A DNA stretch of 64,000 bases from DATFQI01 sp963831105 (GCA_963831105.1 CAWHOS010000007.1:1-64000), one strand, 5' to 3'. Numbered from the stretch's first letter, positions 28,797 to 37,810 are shown. A program made the numbers and translations. The notes: generated by a model from the letters alone, not told the origin.

Positions 28797-28928
28797 CATA
28801 GTATGTGACTGAGCCCGACGCGGGGGTCGGCCGGAGCAGTGTTGTTCCTGCCTCGGCCATGTGTTTGCGCGCGGGTAGCCCCAGGTAGCACGTTCACTCC
28901 TCTCTCCTTCGACGAGACACCTCTCCCT

Positions 28929-29561
28929 ATGCCAATCGCCTTCAAGGAATGGGCCGTCACGGTGCGCGCACTCGCCGAGGGCGAGCAGCTCGTGACGCTC
29001 CGCAAGGGCGGCATCCGTGAGCCGGGCAAGCACTTCGCGCTCGACCACGACCGCTTCTTCCTGTACCCCACGTTCGACCACCAGCGCAGCGACCTGGTGC
29101 GCGAGTCGCACCAGCCCGAGATGCGGCGCGCGCTCGAGGAGGGCGTCTGGACCGACGGCGAGCCGCCGGCCCACGCCCTGACGCGCGACGGCGGCATCCC
29201 GCAGCCCGACCGGGTGCGGATCCGCGCCTGGGCCGAGGTCGCCTCGGCCTGGACGGTCACCGACCGCCGCGCGGTGGACGCGCTGTCGCCGTTCTACGTG
29301 TGGACGCCGGACTACGCCGAGAAGCGCCTGGCGTGGAAGCGCCGCCACCCGCTGCACGTGCTGCTGCTGCGCACCTACCGGATCCCGCGCCCCGTCACCG
29401 TCCGGGTGCGCGACGACTACGGCGGATGCCGCTCCTGGCTGGAGATCACCCGCGACCTCCCCTTCGAGGGCACGCCCGTGCTCTCCGACGAGGAGTTCGA
29501 GCGGGCCTCCGAGGAGATCGCGTCGATCGCCGAGTGCAACGGCGTCCCCGCGTACGCCTAG
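28929..29561 (+). CDS. DUF1802 family protein
   Basis: This is a 210-residue soluble protein. The opening FKEWAVTVRALAEGEQLVTLRKGGIREPGKHF and the internal FFLYPTFDHQRSDLV match the DUF1802 family, which has no established biochemical role. The C-terminal half contains RTYRIPRPVTVRVRDDYGGCRSWLEI. The ATG at 28929 is used because family proteins begin there. No good Shine-Dalgarno precedes it. It stands alone between an apparently regulated promoter and a palindrome. Confidence 0.78.
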   Translation: MPIAFKEWAVTVRALAEGEQLVTLRKGGIREPGKHFALDHDRFFLYPTFDHQRSDLVRESHQPEMRRALEEGVWTDGEPPAHALTRDGGIPQPDRVRIRAWAEVASAWTVTDRRAVDALSPFYVWTPDYAEKRLAWKRRHPLHVLLLRTYRIPRPVTVRVRDDYGGCRSWLEITRDLPFEGTPVLSDEEFERASEEIASIAECNGVPAYA

Positions 29562-29577
29562 CTCTCATCCCCGCTGA

Positions 29578-29595
29578 CTGAACGAGGTCGTTCAG
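29578..29595. promoter_or_regulatory. GAAC-N6-GTTC palindrome upstream of the acylase gene
   Basis: CTGAACGA-GG-TCGTTCAG is a perfect 8-base inverted repeat with a 2-base centre, 17 bases after the DUF1802 stop and 19 bases before the acylase ATG. It may be a short terminator hairpin or an operator overlapping the acylase leader. Confidence 0.45.
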
Positions 29596-29614
29596 GGGTA
29601 CGCGAGGCAGCGCC

Positions 29615-32404
29615 ATGCTGCCTCGCACCCTGCCCGCCGCGATCGTCGCGGTCGCGGCCTCCCTCCTGACCGCCGCCCCCGCCGCAGCGCAGATCCCGCT
29701 GCCGATCCCGACGGTCGTGCCCACCGTCGTCCCCGGCCTGCCATCGCAGGGCCCGGGCGCCCAGCCCTACCAGGCCAACGACGGCAAGGGCTTCCGCGAC
29801 GTCCTCCCGCCCGGCACGCGCGGGCGCTACAACGGCGCCGAGCTGGCGGCCTTCCTCGCCACGGGCGCGACGGTGCCGCACTGCTGCGACCAGCTCGGCA
29901 TGTACCGCGACCTGATGTACGCCACGCCGGGGCTGACCGCCGAGCAGCTGCCGAACTACTTCAAGGACTCGAGCTTCGGCGTGCCCGACGGCCAGGCCGA
30001 GCGGACCTACTCCCCGCGCGGGGACGTCACGATCGTGCGCGACCGCGGCTTCGGCGTGCCGCACATCTACGGCGCCTCGCGCGACGGCGCCATGTTCGGG
30101 ACGGGCTACGCGGCCGCGGAGGACCGGCTGTTCTTCATGGACGTCCTGCGGCACGCGGGCCGGGCCGAGCTGTCCGACTTCGCGGGCGGCTCCAACGCGG
30201 CGATGGACGCCGAGCAGTGGGAGGTCGCGCCCTACACGGAGGCCGACCTCGAGCGCCAGGCGACCCAGCTGCCGGACTTCCTCGGCGCCGACGGCAAGCA
30301 GATCCAGCGCGACGTCGGCAACTACATCGCCGGCATCAACACCTACATCAACGAGACCAAGCTCGACCCGTCGAAGCTGCCCGGCGAGTACGCGGCGCTC
30401 GGCCATCCGGAGGGTCCGCAGCCCTGGAAGGAGGCCGACCTGATCGCCACGGCGTCGCTGGTCGGCGGCATCTTCGGCAAGGGCGGCGGCGAGGAGCTCC
30501 CGTGGACGCAGGTCGCCGACGCGCTCCAGAAGCGCTTCGGCAAGCGCAAGGGCCTGCGCGCGTTCCGCGACTTCCGCTCCGCCGAGGACCCCGAGTCCCC
30601 GACGACGGTGCTCGGGAAGCGCTTCCCCTACCAGCGCACGCCGAAGCGGCCGCGCGCGGTGGCGCGCCCCGATCGCGGGTCGCTCAAGACGCACGAGATC
30701 GTGGCGGCGAAGTCGGGCGGCTCGGCCTCGGCCAACGCGTCCGGCCTCGCCCTGTCGCGCGACGCGCTGCCGTTCACGGAGTCCAACGCCGTGCTCGTGT
30801 CCGGCCGGCGCTCGGCCAGCGGCCACCCGCTGATGGTCGCCGGGCCGCAGGTGGCCTACTTCAACCCGCAGATCCTGATGGAGCAGGACGTGCACGCGCC
30901 CGCCTCCGAGGCCGGGCCGGCGATCGACGCGCGCGGGGCGGCGTTCATCGGCGTCAACCTCTACGTGCAGCTCGGGCGCGGCCGCGACTACGCCTGGAGC
31001 GCCACCTCGGCGGGCCAGGACCTGATCGACACCTACGCGATGACGCTGTGCGAGCCCGGCGGCGGCAGGGCGACGCTGCAGTCGATGCACTACTCCTACC
31101 GCGGCTCGTGCCTGCCGATCGAGGTGCTCCAGAAGCAGAACTCCTGGCAGCCCTCGCCGGGCGACGACACGCCCGCCGGCACGCAGACGCTGCGCGCCGA
31201 GCGCACCAAGCTCGGCCTCGTCGCCGGGCGCGGCACCGTGCGCGGACGGCCGGTGATCTTCGCCAAGCTGCGCTCGACCTACTTCCACGAGGTGGACTCG
31301 GCGGCCGGCTTCAAGGACTTCAACGAGCCCGAGAAGGTCCGCGACGCCGCCTCCTTCCAGCGCGCCGCGAGCAAGATCGGCTACGCCTTCAACTGGTTCT
31401 ACTCGGACCCCGAGAAGATCGCCTACTTCAACTCGGGCGCCAACCCGGTCCGCGCCAAGCGCGTCGACCACGCGTTCCCGGTGCGGGCGCGGCGCTCGAC
31501 CGAGTGGAAGGGCTGGAACCCGGACCGCCACACGGCGAGCTTCGCCTCCTTCGCCAAGCACCCGCAGGCGGTCGACCAGCAGTACCTGGTCTCCTGGAAC
31601 AACCGCCAGGCGCTCGGCTTCGCGGGGCCCGACGAGAACGTCTTCTCCTCGACGTACCGGTCCGTCCTGCTCGAGGACCCGCTGAAGGCCAAGCTGCGCG
31701 GCGGGCGCAAGCTGACGCTGCCGGAGGTCGTGGACGTGATGGAGGTGGCCGGCACGGGCGACCTGCGCGCGCACGCGGTGCTCCCGCTCGCGCTGCGGGT
31801 GATCGGGCGGCCCAAGGACGCCGGGCTGCGCCAGGCCGTCGCGACGCTGCAGGCCTGGCGGCGCGCGGGCGGGCGGCGGATCGACGGCGACCGGGACGGC
31901 GTCTACGAGCACAGCGACGCGATCCGGATCATGGACGCCTGGTGGCCGCGCTGGGTGCGCGCGCAGTTCCAGCCGCGGATGGGCAAGGCGGCCGTCGACC
32001 GGCTGCTCGCCACCACCCAGCTCGACAACACGCCCAACAACCACGGCGACCATCTCGGCTCGGCCTACCAGGGCGCGTGGTACGGCTACGTGCGCAAGGA
32101 CCTGCGGACGATCATGGGGCGCAAGGTCAAGGGCCGCTACGTGATGCGCTACTGCGGCGGCGGCAAGCTGCGCAAGTGCCGCAACCGGCTGCGCTCCTCG
32201 CTCAAGTCCGCCCTGAAGGTGCCCGCGAGCGCGCTCTACGGCGACGATCAGGTCTGCCAGGAGGAGGGCAAGGCGGGCGACCAGGCGTGCTACGACGCCG
32301 TCCGCTTCCGCCCGGTCGGCGGCGCCACGCAGCCGCTGATCCCGTGGATCAACCGGCCCACCTACCAGCAGGTCAACGAGATCCAATCGCGCGTGCCCCG
32401 CTAG
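29615..32404 (+). CDS. Secreted penicillin acylase/amidase family (Ntn hydrolase)
   Basis: This is a 929-residue exported precursor. A signal peptide (AAIVAVAASLLTAAPAAA) is followed by the alpha-chain region (VTIVRDRGFGVPHIYG, GYAAAEDRLFFMDVLRHAGRAELS), a spacer, and the beta-chain start at Ser390 in FTESNAVLVSG, the expected autocatalytic cleavage point and nucleophile. TASG-type SASGHPLMVAGPQ and the C-terminal NNHGDHLGSAYQGAW follow. Family enzymes hydrolyse penicillins, acyl-homoserine lactones or other N-acyl compounds. The substrate is not readable from sequence. It is longer than penicillin G acylase because of an extended N-terminal region and a Cys-containing C-terminal insert that may form disulfides. 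Confidence 0.88.
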   Translation: MLPRTLPAAIVAVAASLLTAAPAAAQIPLPIPTVVPTVVPGLPSQGPGAQPYQANDGKGFRDVLPPGTRGRYNGAELAAFLATGATVPHCCDQLGMYRDLMYATPGLTAEQLPNYFKDSSFGVPDGQAERTYSPRGDVTIVRDRGFGVPHIYGASRDGAMFGTGYAAAEDRLFFMDVLRHAGRAELSDFAGGSNAAMDAEQWEVAPYTEADLERQATQLPDFLGADGKQIQRDVGNYIAGINTYINETKLDPSKLPGEYAALGHPEGPQPWKEADLIATASLVGGIFGKGGGEELPWTQVADALQKRFGKRKGLRAFRDFRSAEDPESPTTVLGKRFPYQRTPKRPRAVARPDRGSLKTHEIVAAKSGGSASANASGLALSRDALPFTESNAVLVSGRRSASGHPLMVAGPQVAYFNPQILMEQDVHAPASEAGPAIDARGAAFIGVNLYVQLGRGRDYAWSATSAGQDLIDTYAMTLCEPGGGRATLQSMHYSYRGSCLPIEVLQKQNSWQPSPGDDTPAGTQTLRAERTKLGLVAGRGTVRGRPVIFAKLRSTYFHEVDSAAGFKDFNEPEKVRDAASFQRAASKIGYAFNWFYSDPEKIAYFNSGANPVRAKRVDHAFPVRARRSTEWKGWNPDRHTASFASFAKHPQAVDQQYLVSWNNRQALGFAGPDENVFSSTYRSVLLEDPLKAKLRGGRKLTLPEVVDVMEVAGTGDLRAHAVLPLALRVIGRPKDAGLRQAVATLQAWRRAGGRRIDGDRDGVYEHSDAIRIMDAWWPRWVRAQFQPRMGKAAVDRLLATTQLDNTPNNHGDHLGSAYQGAWYGYVRKDLRTIMGRKVKGRYVMRYCGGGKLRKCRNRLRSSLKSALKVPASALYGDDQVCQEEGKAGDQACYDAVRFRPVGGATQPLIPWINRPTYQQVNEIQSRVPR

Positions 32405-32413
32405 AACGGAGGC

Positions 32414-33181
32414 GTGGGCTGGACCGAGACCGCATCCGAGACGTTCGTCGCGCGCCATGACGAGCGCGACGCGTCCGACGCCGAGCGCGTGCTGGCGCAG
32501 CTCGAGTACGGGCGCGAGCGGCTGGAGCGCCAGCTCGAGATCGCGCTCGGCGAGCTGGCGGTCGTGCTGCACGGCTCGCCGGCCCAGCTCGACGCGGCGC
32601 AGCCGTGGCTGCCCCTGCAGCGGCGGCTGACGGCGCCGGCCGCGCGGCGCTACGTGGTCGGCTGGGCGGGCGAGCGGGAGCTGCACGTGCTCTCGCCGCG
32701 GCTGCTCGCCCGGCGGGCGTCCAACGTCGAGGGCTCGCTGGAGATGCTGATGCTCGCGCCGGGCGCCCTGCTGGCGCGCCACGCGCTCGCACTCCGGCAC
32801 CCGGGCTTCCCGCCGCCGCTCGGGCCGCTGCGGCTGCGGCGCTGGATGCGCGCGGCATGGTTCGTCGAGGGCGCCGCACAGTGGCTCAGCGGCCAGACGC
32901 GCCACGTCCGCCCGGCCGTCGCGCGGCGGTTGCGCGAGGGAGGCAAGCCCGCCTTCCCGCCCGGCCCCGCCGACGCGCTGCTGCTCGGCGGCACGGTGTT
33001 CGACCTGCTCGCCCGCGAGGAGGGGGAGCGCGCGGCCGTCGCGGCCGCCCGGGCGGGCGCCGACCACCTGCTCGCCGACGGCTTCCACGGCCGCGGCCTG
33101 CGCCGCACGGAGGACGCCTGGCGCTCGCACCTGACCCGGATCGCCGACGCCACCGCGGCGCCGACCCGCCGCCGCACGTAG
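32414..33181 (+). CDS. Hypothetical protein with peptidase-MA-like pattern
   Basis: This is a 255-residue soluble protein without signal peptide. The helical N-terminus (ERVLAQLEYGRERLERQLEIAL) followed by a beta-strand and the later segment MRAAWFVEGAAQWLSGQ recalls the WxxEGxAxY element of gluzincin (peptidase MA) domains. The preceding HExxH zinc motif is not visible, so it is probably a catalytically dead relative, or the likeness is fortuitous. It begins at a GTG ten bases after the acylase stop and is likely co-transcribed with it. Confidence 0.55.
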   Translation: MGWTETASETFVARHDERDASDAERVLAQLEYGRERLERQLEIALGELAVVLHGSPAQLDAAQPWLPLQRRLTAPAARRYVVGWAGERELHVLSPRLLARRASNVEGSLEMLMLAPGALLARHALALRHPGFPPPLGPLRLRRWMRAAWFVEGAAQWLSGQTRHVRPAVARRLREGGKPAFPPGPADALLLGGTVFDLLAREEGERAAVAAARAGADHLLADGFHGRGLRRTEDAWRSHLTRIADATAAPTRRRT

Positions 33182-33192
33182 GCGCCCCGCCG

Positions 33193-33687
33193 CTAGAAGA
33201 CCGCGGAGTAGACCCCGGCGGCGATGATCGCCAGGATCACCACCGTCAGCGCGACGGCCATCGCCTTCACCCACGCGGGCGTGCCCTCGCCGGGCGCCAT
33301 CGCGGCGCCGGGCACCGGCTCGGGGAGCTGGAGGATCTCGCGGGCCGCGGTCGCGCCGGAGGCGGGCACGAGGATGTCGCGCGGGCCCGAGGCGAGGAAG
33401 TCCGGGACGTCGAAGCCGCCGGAGCGGCGCATCAGCGACGGCACGCCCTCCTCGAGCAGCATGCCCTGGAGCCATTCGCCCTCGGACTGGTTGCGCGCTC
33501 CGACGACCTTCACGAGCGGGCCCTCGGCGTACTGCGGGCGGATCTTGCGGGCACGCTCGTGGCGGTCGGAGACCGGGCCCGGCTCACCCCGCGTCTCTGC
33601 CTCGGCGTCGACCAGCGGGACGCCGCAGCGCGCGCAGAACCGCTCCCCGTCCTCGTGCCCCGTCGCGCAGGAGGGGCAGACGAGCAC
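33193..33687 (-). CDS. Zinc-ribbon, DUF2007-like, C-terminally membrane-anchored protein
   Basis: This is a 164-residue protein with an N-terminal zinc ribbon (CPSCATGHEDGERFCARCG), a central domain (LVKVVGARNQSEGEWLQGMLLEEGVPSLMRR ... DILVP) resembling the DUF2007 putative signal-transducing domain, and one C-terminal helix (MAVALTVVILAIIAAGVYSAV) that would place the rest in the cytoplasm. Its GTG shares a base with the stop of the Mec-type peptidase gene (TAGTG), so it is translated with it. Its function is unknown. Confidence 0.72.
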   Translation of the reverse strand: MLVCPSCATGHEDGERFCARCGVPLVDAEAETRGEPGPVSDRHERARKIRPQYAEGPLVKVVGARNQSEGEWLQGMLLEEGVPSLMRRSGGFDVPDFLASGPRDILVPASGATAAREILQLPEPVPGAAMAPGEGTPAWVKAMAVALTVVILAIIAAGVYSAVF

Positions 33688-34088
33688 TAGGGGACGACCT
33701 CCAGCTCGGCCCGGCTGACCTGGCCGTCGACGATCCGCCAGGCGCGCACGTCGGGCTCACCGTCCTCGAAGAAGCCCACGATCACGTACAGCGAGTCGGG
33801 ATAGAACGCGAGGCGGATGTCCGTCGGCGAGGGCGCGGGCTCCGTGGCCGGGTGCGAGTGGTAGATCACACCGAGGTCGAGGCCCGCCTCCTCGATCGCC
33901 TGCTGGATGTCGTACTGCTCCTTGCCGTCGATCACGTAGAGCTTGACGGGGTCGTCGGCGACGTTCCGCGCGCGGTGCAGTGAGACCGCCTCGCCGTCGC
34001 GGCTGGCGATCATGCCGCAGCACTCCTTGGGCGCCTCGGCCCGCGCGTGGGCGACCATCTCGTCGAACAGCTCGCGGGCGATCCGCAT
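33687..34088 (-). CDS. mec: JAMM/MPN metallopeptidase (Mec-type, CysO-cysteine peptidase)
   Basis: This is a 133-residue zinc peptidase of the M67 family. It shows the complete JAMM motif: Glu in PKECCGMI and HSHPATEPAPSPTD (HxH...S..D). In Mycobacterium tuberculosis the homologous Mec protein releases cysteine from the CysO-cysteine adduct. Assignment to that role is supported by cysM five genes upstream in the same leftward cluster and by a CysO-like carrier at 56454 whose C-terminus is Gly-Gly-Cys, exactly the bond Mec would cut. Deubiquitinase-like activity on other carriers is an alternative. Confidence 0.88.
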   Translation of the reverse strand: MRIARELFDEMVAHARAEAPKECCGMIASRDGEAVSLHRARNVADDPVKLYVIDGKEQYDIQQAIEEAGLDLGVIYHSHPATEPAPSPTDIRLAFYPDSLYVIVGFFEDGEPDVRAWRIVDGQVSRAELEVVP

Positions 34089-34117
34089 GGGGTCCGACGT
34101 TAGCGGAGCAGATGCGT

Positions 34118-34318
34118 CTACTTGACCGTGGTGCGCTCGAGCGGGGCGTACTCGTCGTCGTCGTCGTCGCGACGCGAGTCTCCGCTCAGCGAGTCCTTGA
34201 ACTCGCGCATCCCGTGGCCGATCGAGCGCCCGACCTCGGGCAGTCGCTTCGGGCCGAGCACGATCAGGGCGATGACGAGCACGATGACGAGCTCGCCTGG
34301 GCCGACGTTGAAGGGCAT
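34118..34318 (-). CDS. tatA: Twin-arginine translocase subunit TatA
   Basis: This is a 66-residue membrane protein. A single N-terminal helix (ELVIVLVIALIVLGPKRLPEVG) carries the conserved FGPK-like LGPKRLPE hinge. A short amphipathic helix (GRSIGHGMREFKDSL) and an acidic tail with a run of Asp follow. TatA multimers form the pore that exports folded proteins with RR signal peptides. The two genes just upstream encode proteins with twin-arginine signals, a fitting neighbourhood. tatC is not in the window. Confidence 0.92.
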   Translation of the reverse strand: MPFNVGPGELVIVLVIALIVLGPKRLPEVGRSIGHGMREFKDSLSGDSRRDDDDDEYAPLERTTVK

Positions 34319-34415
34319 GGTCTCGGTTCCTCTCGGGCTCTTCGGGTCTCTTCGGAGGGTATCGGCGCGGGGCTCCGCTGCCTACACGATCTGCGCGGGA
34401 GCATGGCCGGGCGGA

Positions 34416-34932
34416 TCACGATCGGGATGAGAAGGGGGCGATGCCGGCCCGCCGCTCGAGCAGGGCCGCGTGCTGCGCGTGCCCGGCCATCACGGTCGCG
34501 ACCGTGCGGACCGCGTTCGGGTGCTCGAGCGCGGCGAGCGAGCGCGCGCAGCCGTCGACCAGCGAGCGCTCGTAGGCCAGCGCGGCGCGGAGCCGCTCCC
34601 CGGGGTCGCGCGCCTCGAGGACGGCGAGCGCCTCGGGCCCGAGGCCGGCGCGCCCGCGCGTCGCGGCCGGGATCGGCATCCCGAGCGCCTGCAGGTGGGT
34701 CGCGAGCGCCCTCACGTGCTCGAGGTCGTGCTTGGCCAGCAGGCTGCCGATCTCGGCGACGGCCCCGTTGAGGTAGACGTAGACGGCGTCCCGCTCGGCG
34801 CGCGCGAGCTTCGTCAGCACGGCGCTCTCGTCCGCCCCGCTGCGCGGCGGCCGTCGCGGGCGTCAGCGCGAGCGCGGCGGCTCCGGCCAGCCCGGCGGCG
34901 AGCGCGTCCCGGCGGGTGCGGCGCTCAGGCAT
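34416..34932 (-). CDS. Tat-exported ferritin-like protein 2 (one frameshift)
   Basis: The start MPERRTRRDALAAGLAGAAALALTPATAAA is a twin-arginine signal peptide. After an extra G near 34832-34836 the frame continues as VLTKLARAERDAVYVYLNG and LAKHDLEHVRALATHLQALG, a four-helix-bundle ferritin-like pattern with paired Glu/His positions. Corrected length is about 171 residues. It overlaps the stop of the first ferritin-like gene (ATGCCTGA) and appears to be a diverged tandem paralogue of it. Such periplasmic proteins may bind metal, but ligands are not certain here. Confidence 0.75.
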
Positions 34933-35389
34933 CGCGGCCGTCCGGGAACGCCGTCGGCAGCGGGTCGCGGCCCAGCAGCGCCTGCACCGCGTTGAGGTGC
35001 CGGGCGTCGTCGGCGAGCAGCTCGGCCGCGAGCCGCCGGTTGGCTCCGCGCACGAGCCCGACGGCGTGCACGTGCGCGCGCATGGCGGCCTGCTCGAGCG
35101 CCAGAGCGGCCGCGAGCGGCGAGCCGCCGGGCGCCTCGGGAGCGGCGGCGCCGCCGCGGGCGCCCGCCGCGCGCAGGCGCTCGGCGTGGTCGCGCTCGCG
35201 CGCGGCCAGCGCGCGCCCGGCCCGCCCGCCGACCCGCTCGTAGGTCTCGACCAGCGCCAGCGCCGCGGCCAGCGAGGGCGCGAGCAGCTCTGCGTCGGGC
35301 GGCACCTCGTCGTCCGGCGCGCCGCAGCCCGCGACGGCCAGCCCCGCGCCGGCGACCAGCAGGCCGCGGCGGGTGCTGGTACCTACCAC
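34925..35389 (-). CDS. Tat-exported ferritin-like lipoprotein 1
   Basis: This is a 154-residue protein starting at a GTG that overlaps the cysM stop by seven bases. The N-terminus has a twin-arginine STRRGLLVAG and a lipobox AVAGC, suggesting export of the folded protein and lipid anchoring. The mature region is helical (LAAALALVETYERVGG, ERDHAERLRAAG, ALEQAAMRAHVHAVGLV, ADDARHLNAVQALLG) with regularly spaced Glu and His as in ferritin-like DUF4439-type domains. No iron-binding data can be read. It is coupled to cysM on one side and to a paralogue on the other. Confidence 0.72.
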   Translation of the reverse strand: MVGTSTRRGLLVAGAGLAVAGCGAPDDEVPPDAELLAPSLAAALALVETYERVGGRAGRALAARERDHAERLRAAGARGGAAAPEAPGGSPLAAALALEQAAMRAHVHAVGLVRGANRRLAAELLADDARHLNAVQALLGRDPLPTAFPDGRDA

Positions 35390-36351
35390 CAGACCGTGGA
35401 GTCCAGGTTCTCGATCTCCTCCACGGGCCGGGTGTAGAGGCCCGAGGAGAGGTACTTCCAGCCGTCGTCGCAGACGATGAAGACGACGTTGCCCTCGTCG
35501 AGCTCGCCCGCGATGCGCACGGCGATCGAGGCGATCGCGCCGGACGAGACGCCCGCGAAGATGCCCTCCTCGTCGAGCAGCTTGCGGGTCCAGACGATCG
35601 CGTCGTGGTTGGTGACGAAGATCTTCCGGTCCAGGACGGAGAGGTCGATGATCGGCGGGATGAAGCCGTCGTCGAGCGAGCGCAGCCCCTGCACCGGCTC
35701 GCCCTGCTTGGGCTCCGCGGCGACGATCTTGATGCCGTCCCCGAGCTCCTCGCGGAAGCGCCGGCCGTTGCCCATCAGCGTGCCGCCCGTGCCCAGGCCG
35801 GCCACGAACGCGCTGATCTCGTCGAGCTCCTCGAGGATCTCGGGCGCCGTGCCCTCGTAGTGCGCGCGCGGGTTGGCCTCGTTGCCGTACTGGTAGGGCA
35901 TGTAGTACGAGGCGTCGGCCTGCGCCATCTCGAGCGCCATCGCGACCGCGCCGTTGGAGCCCTGGTCGCCGGGCGAGTAGACGATCTCCGCGCCGTACAT
36001 CTGCAGCAGCTGCGTGCGCTCGGGCGTCACGTTGTCGGGCATGACGACCTTCAGCCGGTAGCCCTTGCGCGAGCAGATCATCGCCAGCGAGATGCCGGTG
36101 TTGCCCGAGGTCGGCTCGAGGATCGTCTGGCCCGGGCGGATCGCGCCCTTCTCCTCGGCGTCCTCGATCAGCGCGCGGGCGACGCGGTCCTTGACCGAAC
36201 CCGTCGGGTTGTGGGACTCGAGCTTGGCCCAGATGCGCACGCCCGGCTTGGGCGAGAGGCGCTTGAGCTCGACGAGCGGCGTGTTGCCGATCGCCTGGAC
36301 GATGTCGCCGTAGCGGCCGCCGCACGGGCGGTTCTTGAGTTCCTGCGCCAT
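35383..36351 (-). CDS. cysM: Cysteine synthase CysM-type (O-phosphoserine/CysO-dependent)
   Basis: This is a 322-residue PLP enzyme. Lys54 in NPTGSVKDR carries the cofactor, TSGNTGIS binds substrate, and GLGTGGTLMG binds the PLP phosphate. The pattern QYGNEANPRAHYEGTAPEI and the C-terminal WKYLSSGLYTRPVEEIE resemble mycobacterial CysM more than CysK, which favours O-phosphoserine and a protein thiocarboxylate as substrates. The mec gene downstream and the CysO-like carrier in this window support this. It lies 22 bases after xylB, so it may also be transcribed from the xylose genes. The downstream ferritin-like gene overlaps its end. Confidence 0.92.
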   Translation of the reverse strand: MAQELKNRPCGGRYGDIVQAIGNTPLVELKRLSPKPGVRIWAKLESHNPTGSVKDRVARALIEDAEEKGAIRPGQTILEPTSGNTGISLAMICSRKGYRLKVVMPDNVTPERTQLLQMYGAEIVYSPGDQGSNGAVAMALEMAQADASYYMPYQYGNEANPRAHYEGTAPEILEELDEISAFVAGLGTGGTLMGNGRRFREELGDGIKIVAAEPKQGEPVQGLRSLDDGFIPPIIDLSVLDRKIFVTNHDAIVWTRKLLDEEGIFAGVSSGAIASIAVRIAGELDEGNVVFIVCDDGWKYLSSGLYTRPVEEIENLDSTVWW

Positions 36352-36373
36352 AGCTTCGAAAAGTGTAGTTGCT

Positions 36374-37810
36374 TCAGGGAATATCGCGTAACGCCGGGTA
36401 GAGCGCGCGGAAGCGCTCCCGCTGGGCGCCGTACGCCTCGACCCAGTCCGGCTCCGGGTCTACCCGGCCGTGCGGGCGGATGCACGCGGTGACGGCCTCC
36501 TCGGCGTCGTCCCACAGGCCGCCTGCGATGCCGCCGAGCAGCGCGGCGCCGTAGGCGGCGCCCTCCTCGACGGCGAGCCGCTCGACCGGGAGCTCCAGCG
36601 CCGAGGCGACGATCCGCAGCCACAGCTCGCTGCGGGCGCCGCCGCCAGAGGCACGGGCGACCTCCGGAGCCGCCCCCACCGAGCGCACGACGTCGAGGCA
36701 GTCGCGCAGGCCGAACGCGACGCCCTCGAGCACCGCGCGCACCAGCGCGCCGCGATCGTGGCGCAGCGACAGCCCCGCGAAGGCGCCGCGGGCGTCGGGG
36801 TCGGCGTGCGGGGTGCGCTCGCCGGCCAGGTAGGGCAGGAACGTCAGGCCCTCCGCGCCGGGCTCCCAGCGCCCGGCCTCCGCGAGCAGCTCCCCGTACT
36901 CGACCCCGGGGGCGAGCGTGTCGCGGAGCCACCGCAGCGAGCCGGCGGCGGAGAGCATCACGCCCATCGCGTGCCAGCGGTCCGGCACGGCGTGGCAGAA
37001 GACGTGCACGCGCGCCTGCGGGTCGGCGCGGTAGGCGTCGAGCGCGCTGAAGACCACGCCCGAGGTCCCGAGCACCACCGAGGCAAGACTCGCCCCGCCC
37101 GCCCCGATCGCGCCGACGCCGAGCGCGCCGGCCGCCTGGTCGCCGGCGCCCGCCGCGACGGGAACGCCGTCCGGCGTGGTCCCGGACACCTCTGCCGACT
37201 CCAGCACGCGCGGCAGCCACTCGCGCGGGATCTCGAGCGCCTCGAGCACCTCGTCGCTCCAGCGCCGCCGCGCCACGTCGAAGAGCAGCGTGCCCGACGC
37301 GTCGGCGACGTCGATCGCGTGCTCCCCGCACAGCTTCAGCCGCACGTAGTCCTTCGGCAGCATGATCCGCGCGATCCGCCCGTAGGAGTCGGGCTCGTGC
37401 TCGCGCAGCCACAGCAGCTTGGGCGCGGTGAAGCCGGTCAGCGCGCGGTTGCCGGTCAGCTCCACGAGCCGCTCGAAGCCGACCCGCTCCTCGATCTCGC
37501 GGCACTGGGCGGCCGTGCGCTGGTCGTTCCAGAGGATCGCGGGGCGGATGACCTCGCCGGCGGGGTCGAGCGCCACGAGCCCGTGCATCTGGCCGCTGAG
37601 CCCGATCCCGGCGACCTCCTCCACGCCGAGCGACGCGAGCGCCTCCTCCGTCGCCCGCCACCAGTCCGCCGGGTCCTGCTCGGCCCAGCCGGGCCGCGGC
37701 GTCGAGAGCCCGTAGCCGACCTCGGCGCTCGCGAGCACCTCGCCGGTCGCGCCGACGGCGAGCGCCTTGACGCCGCTCGTGCCGACGTCGAGGCCGACGG
37801 CGACGCTCAT
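36374..37810 (-). CDS. xylB: Xylulokinase
   Basis: It phosphorylates D-xylulose to xylulose 5-phosphate. The 478-residue FGGY-family protein has GLDVGTSGVKALAV, IGLSGQMHGLVALD, WNDQRTAAQC, the ATP-site VLGTSGVVFSA and the FGGY-signature-like FLPYLAGERTPHADPDARGAFAGL. Its ATG overlaps the xylA stop (ATGA), giving the standard xylA-xylB catabolic pair. The transporter for the substrate is at 45-48 kb on the same strand. Confidence 0.95.
   Translation of the reverse strand: MSVAVGLDVGTSGVKALAVGATGEVLASAEVGYGLSTPRPGWAEQDPADWWRATEEALASLGVEEVAGIGLSGQMHGLVALDPAGEVIRPAILWNDQRTAAQCREIEERVGFERLVELTGNRALTGFTAPKLLWLREHEPDSYGRIARIMLPKDYVRLKLCGEHAIDVADASGTLLFDVARRRWSDEVLEALEIPREWLPRVLESAEVSGTTPDGVPVAAGAGDQAAGALGVGAIGAGGASLASVVLGTSGVVFSALDAYRADPQARVHVFCHAVPDRWHAMGVMLSAAGSLRWLRDTLAPGVEYGELLAEAGRWEPGAEGLTFLPYLAGERTPHADPDARGAFAGLSLRHDRGALVRAVLEGVAFGLRDCLDVVRSVGAAPEVARASGGGARSELWLRIVASALELPVERLAVEEGAAYGAALLGGIAGGLWDDAEEAVTACIRPHGRVDPEPDWVEAYGAQRERFRALYPALRDIP

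Noticed and set aside
29558..33475. Very long open frame (about 1300 codons) on the minus strand opposite the acylase and neighbouring genes
   Set aside because: It is antisense to well-supported genes, has a His/Arg/Ala-rich composition with no domain pattern, and is the expected shadow of GC-rich codon usage.
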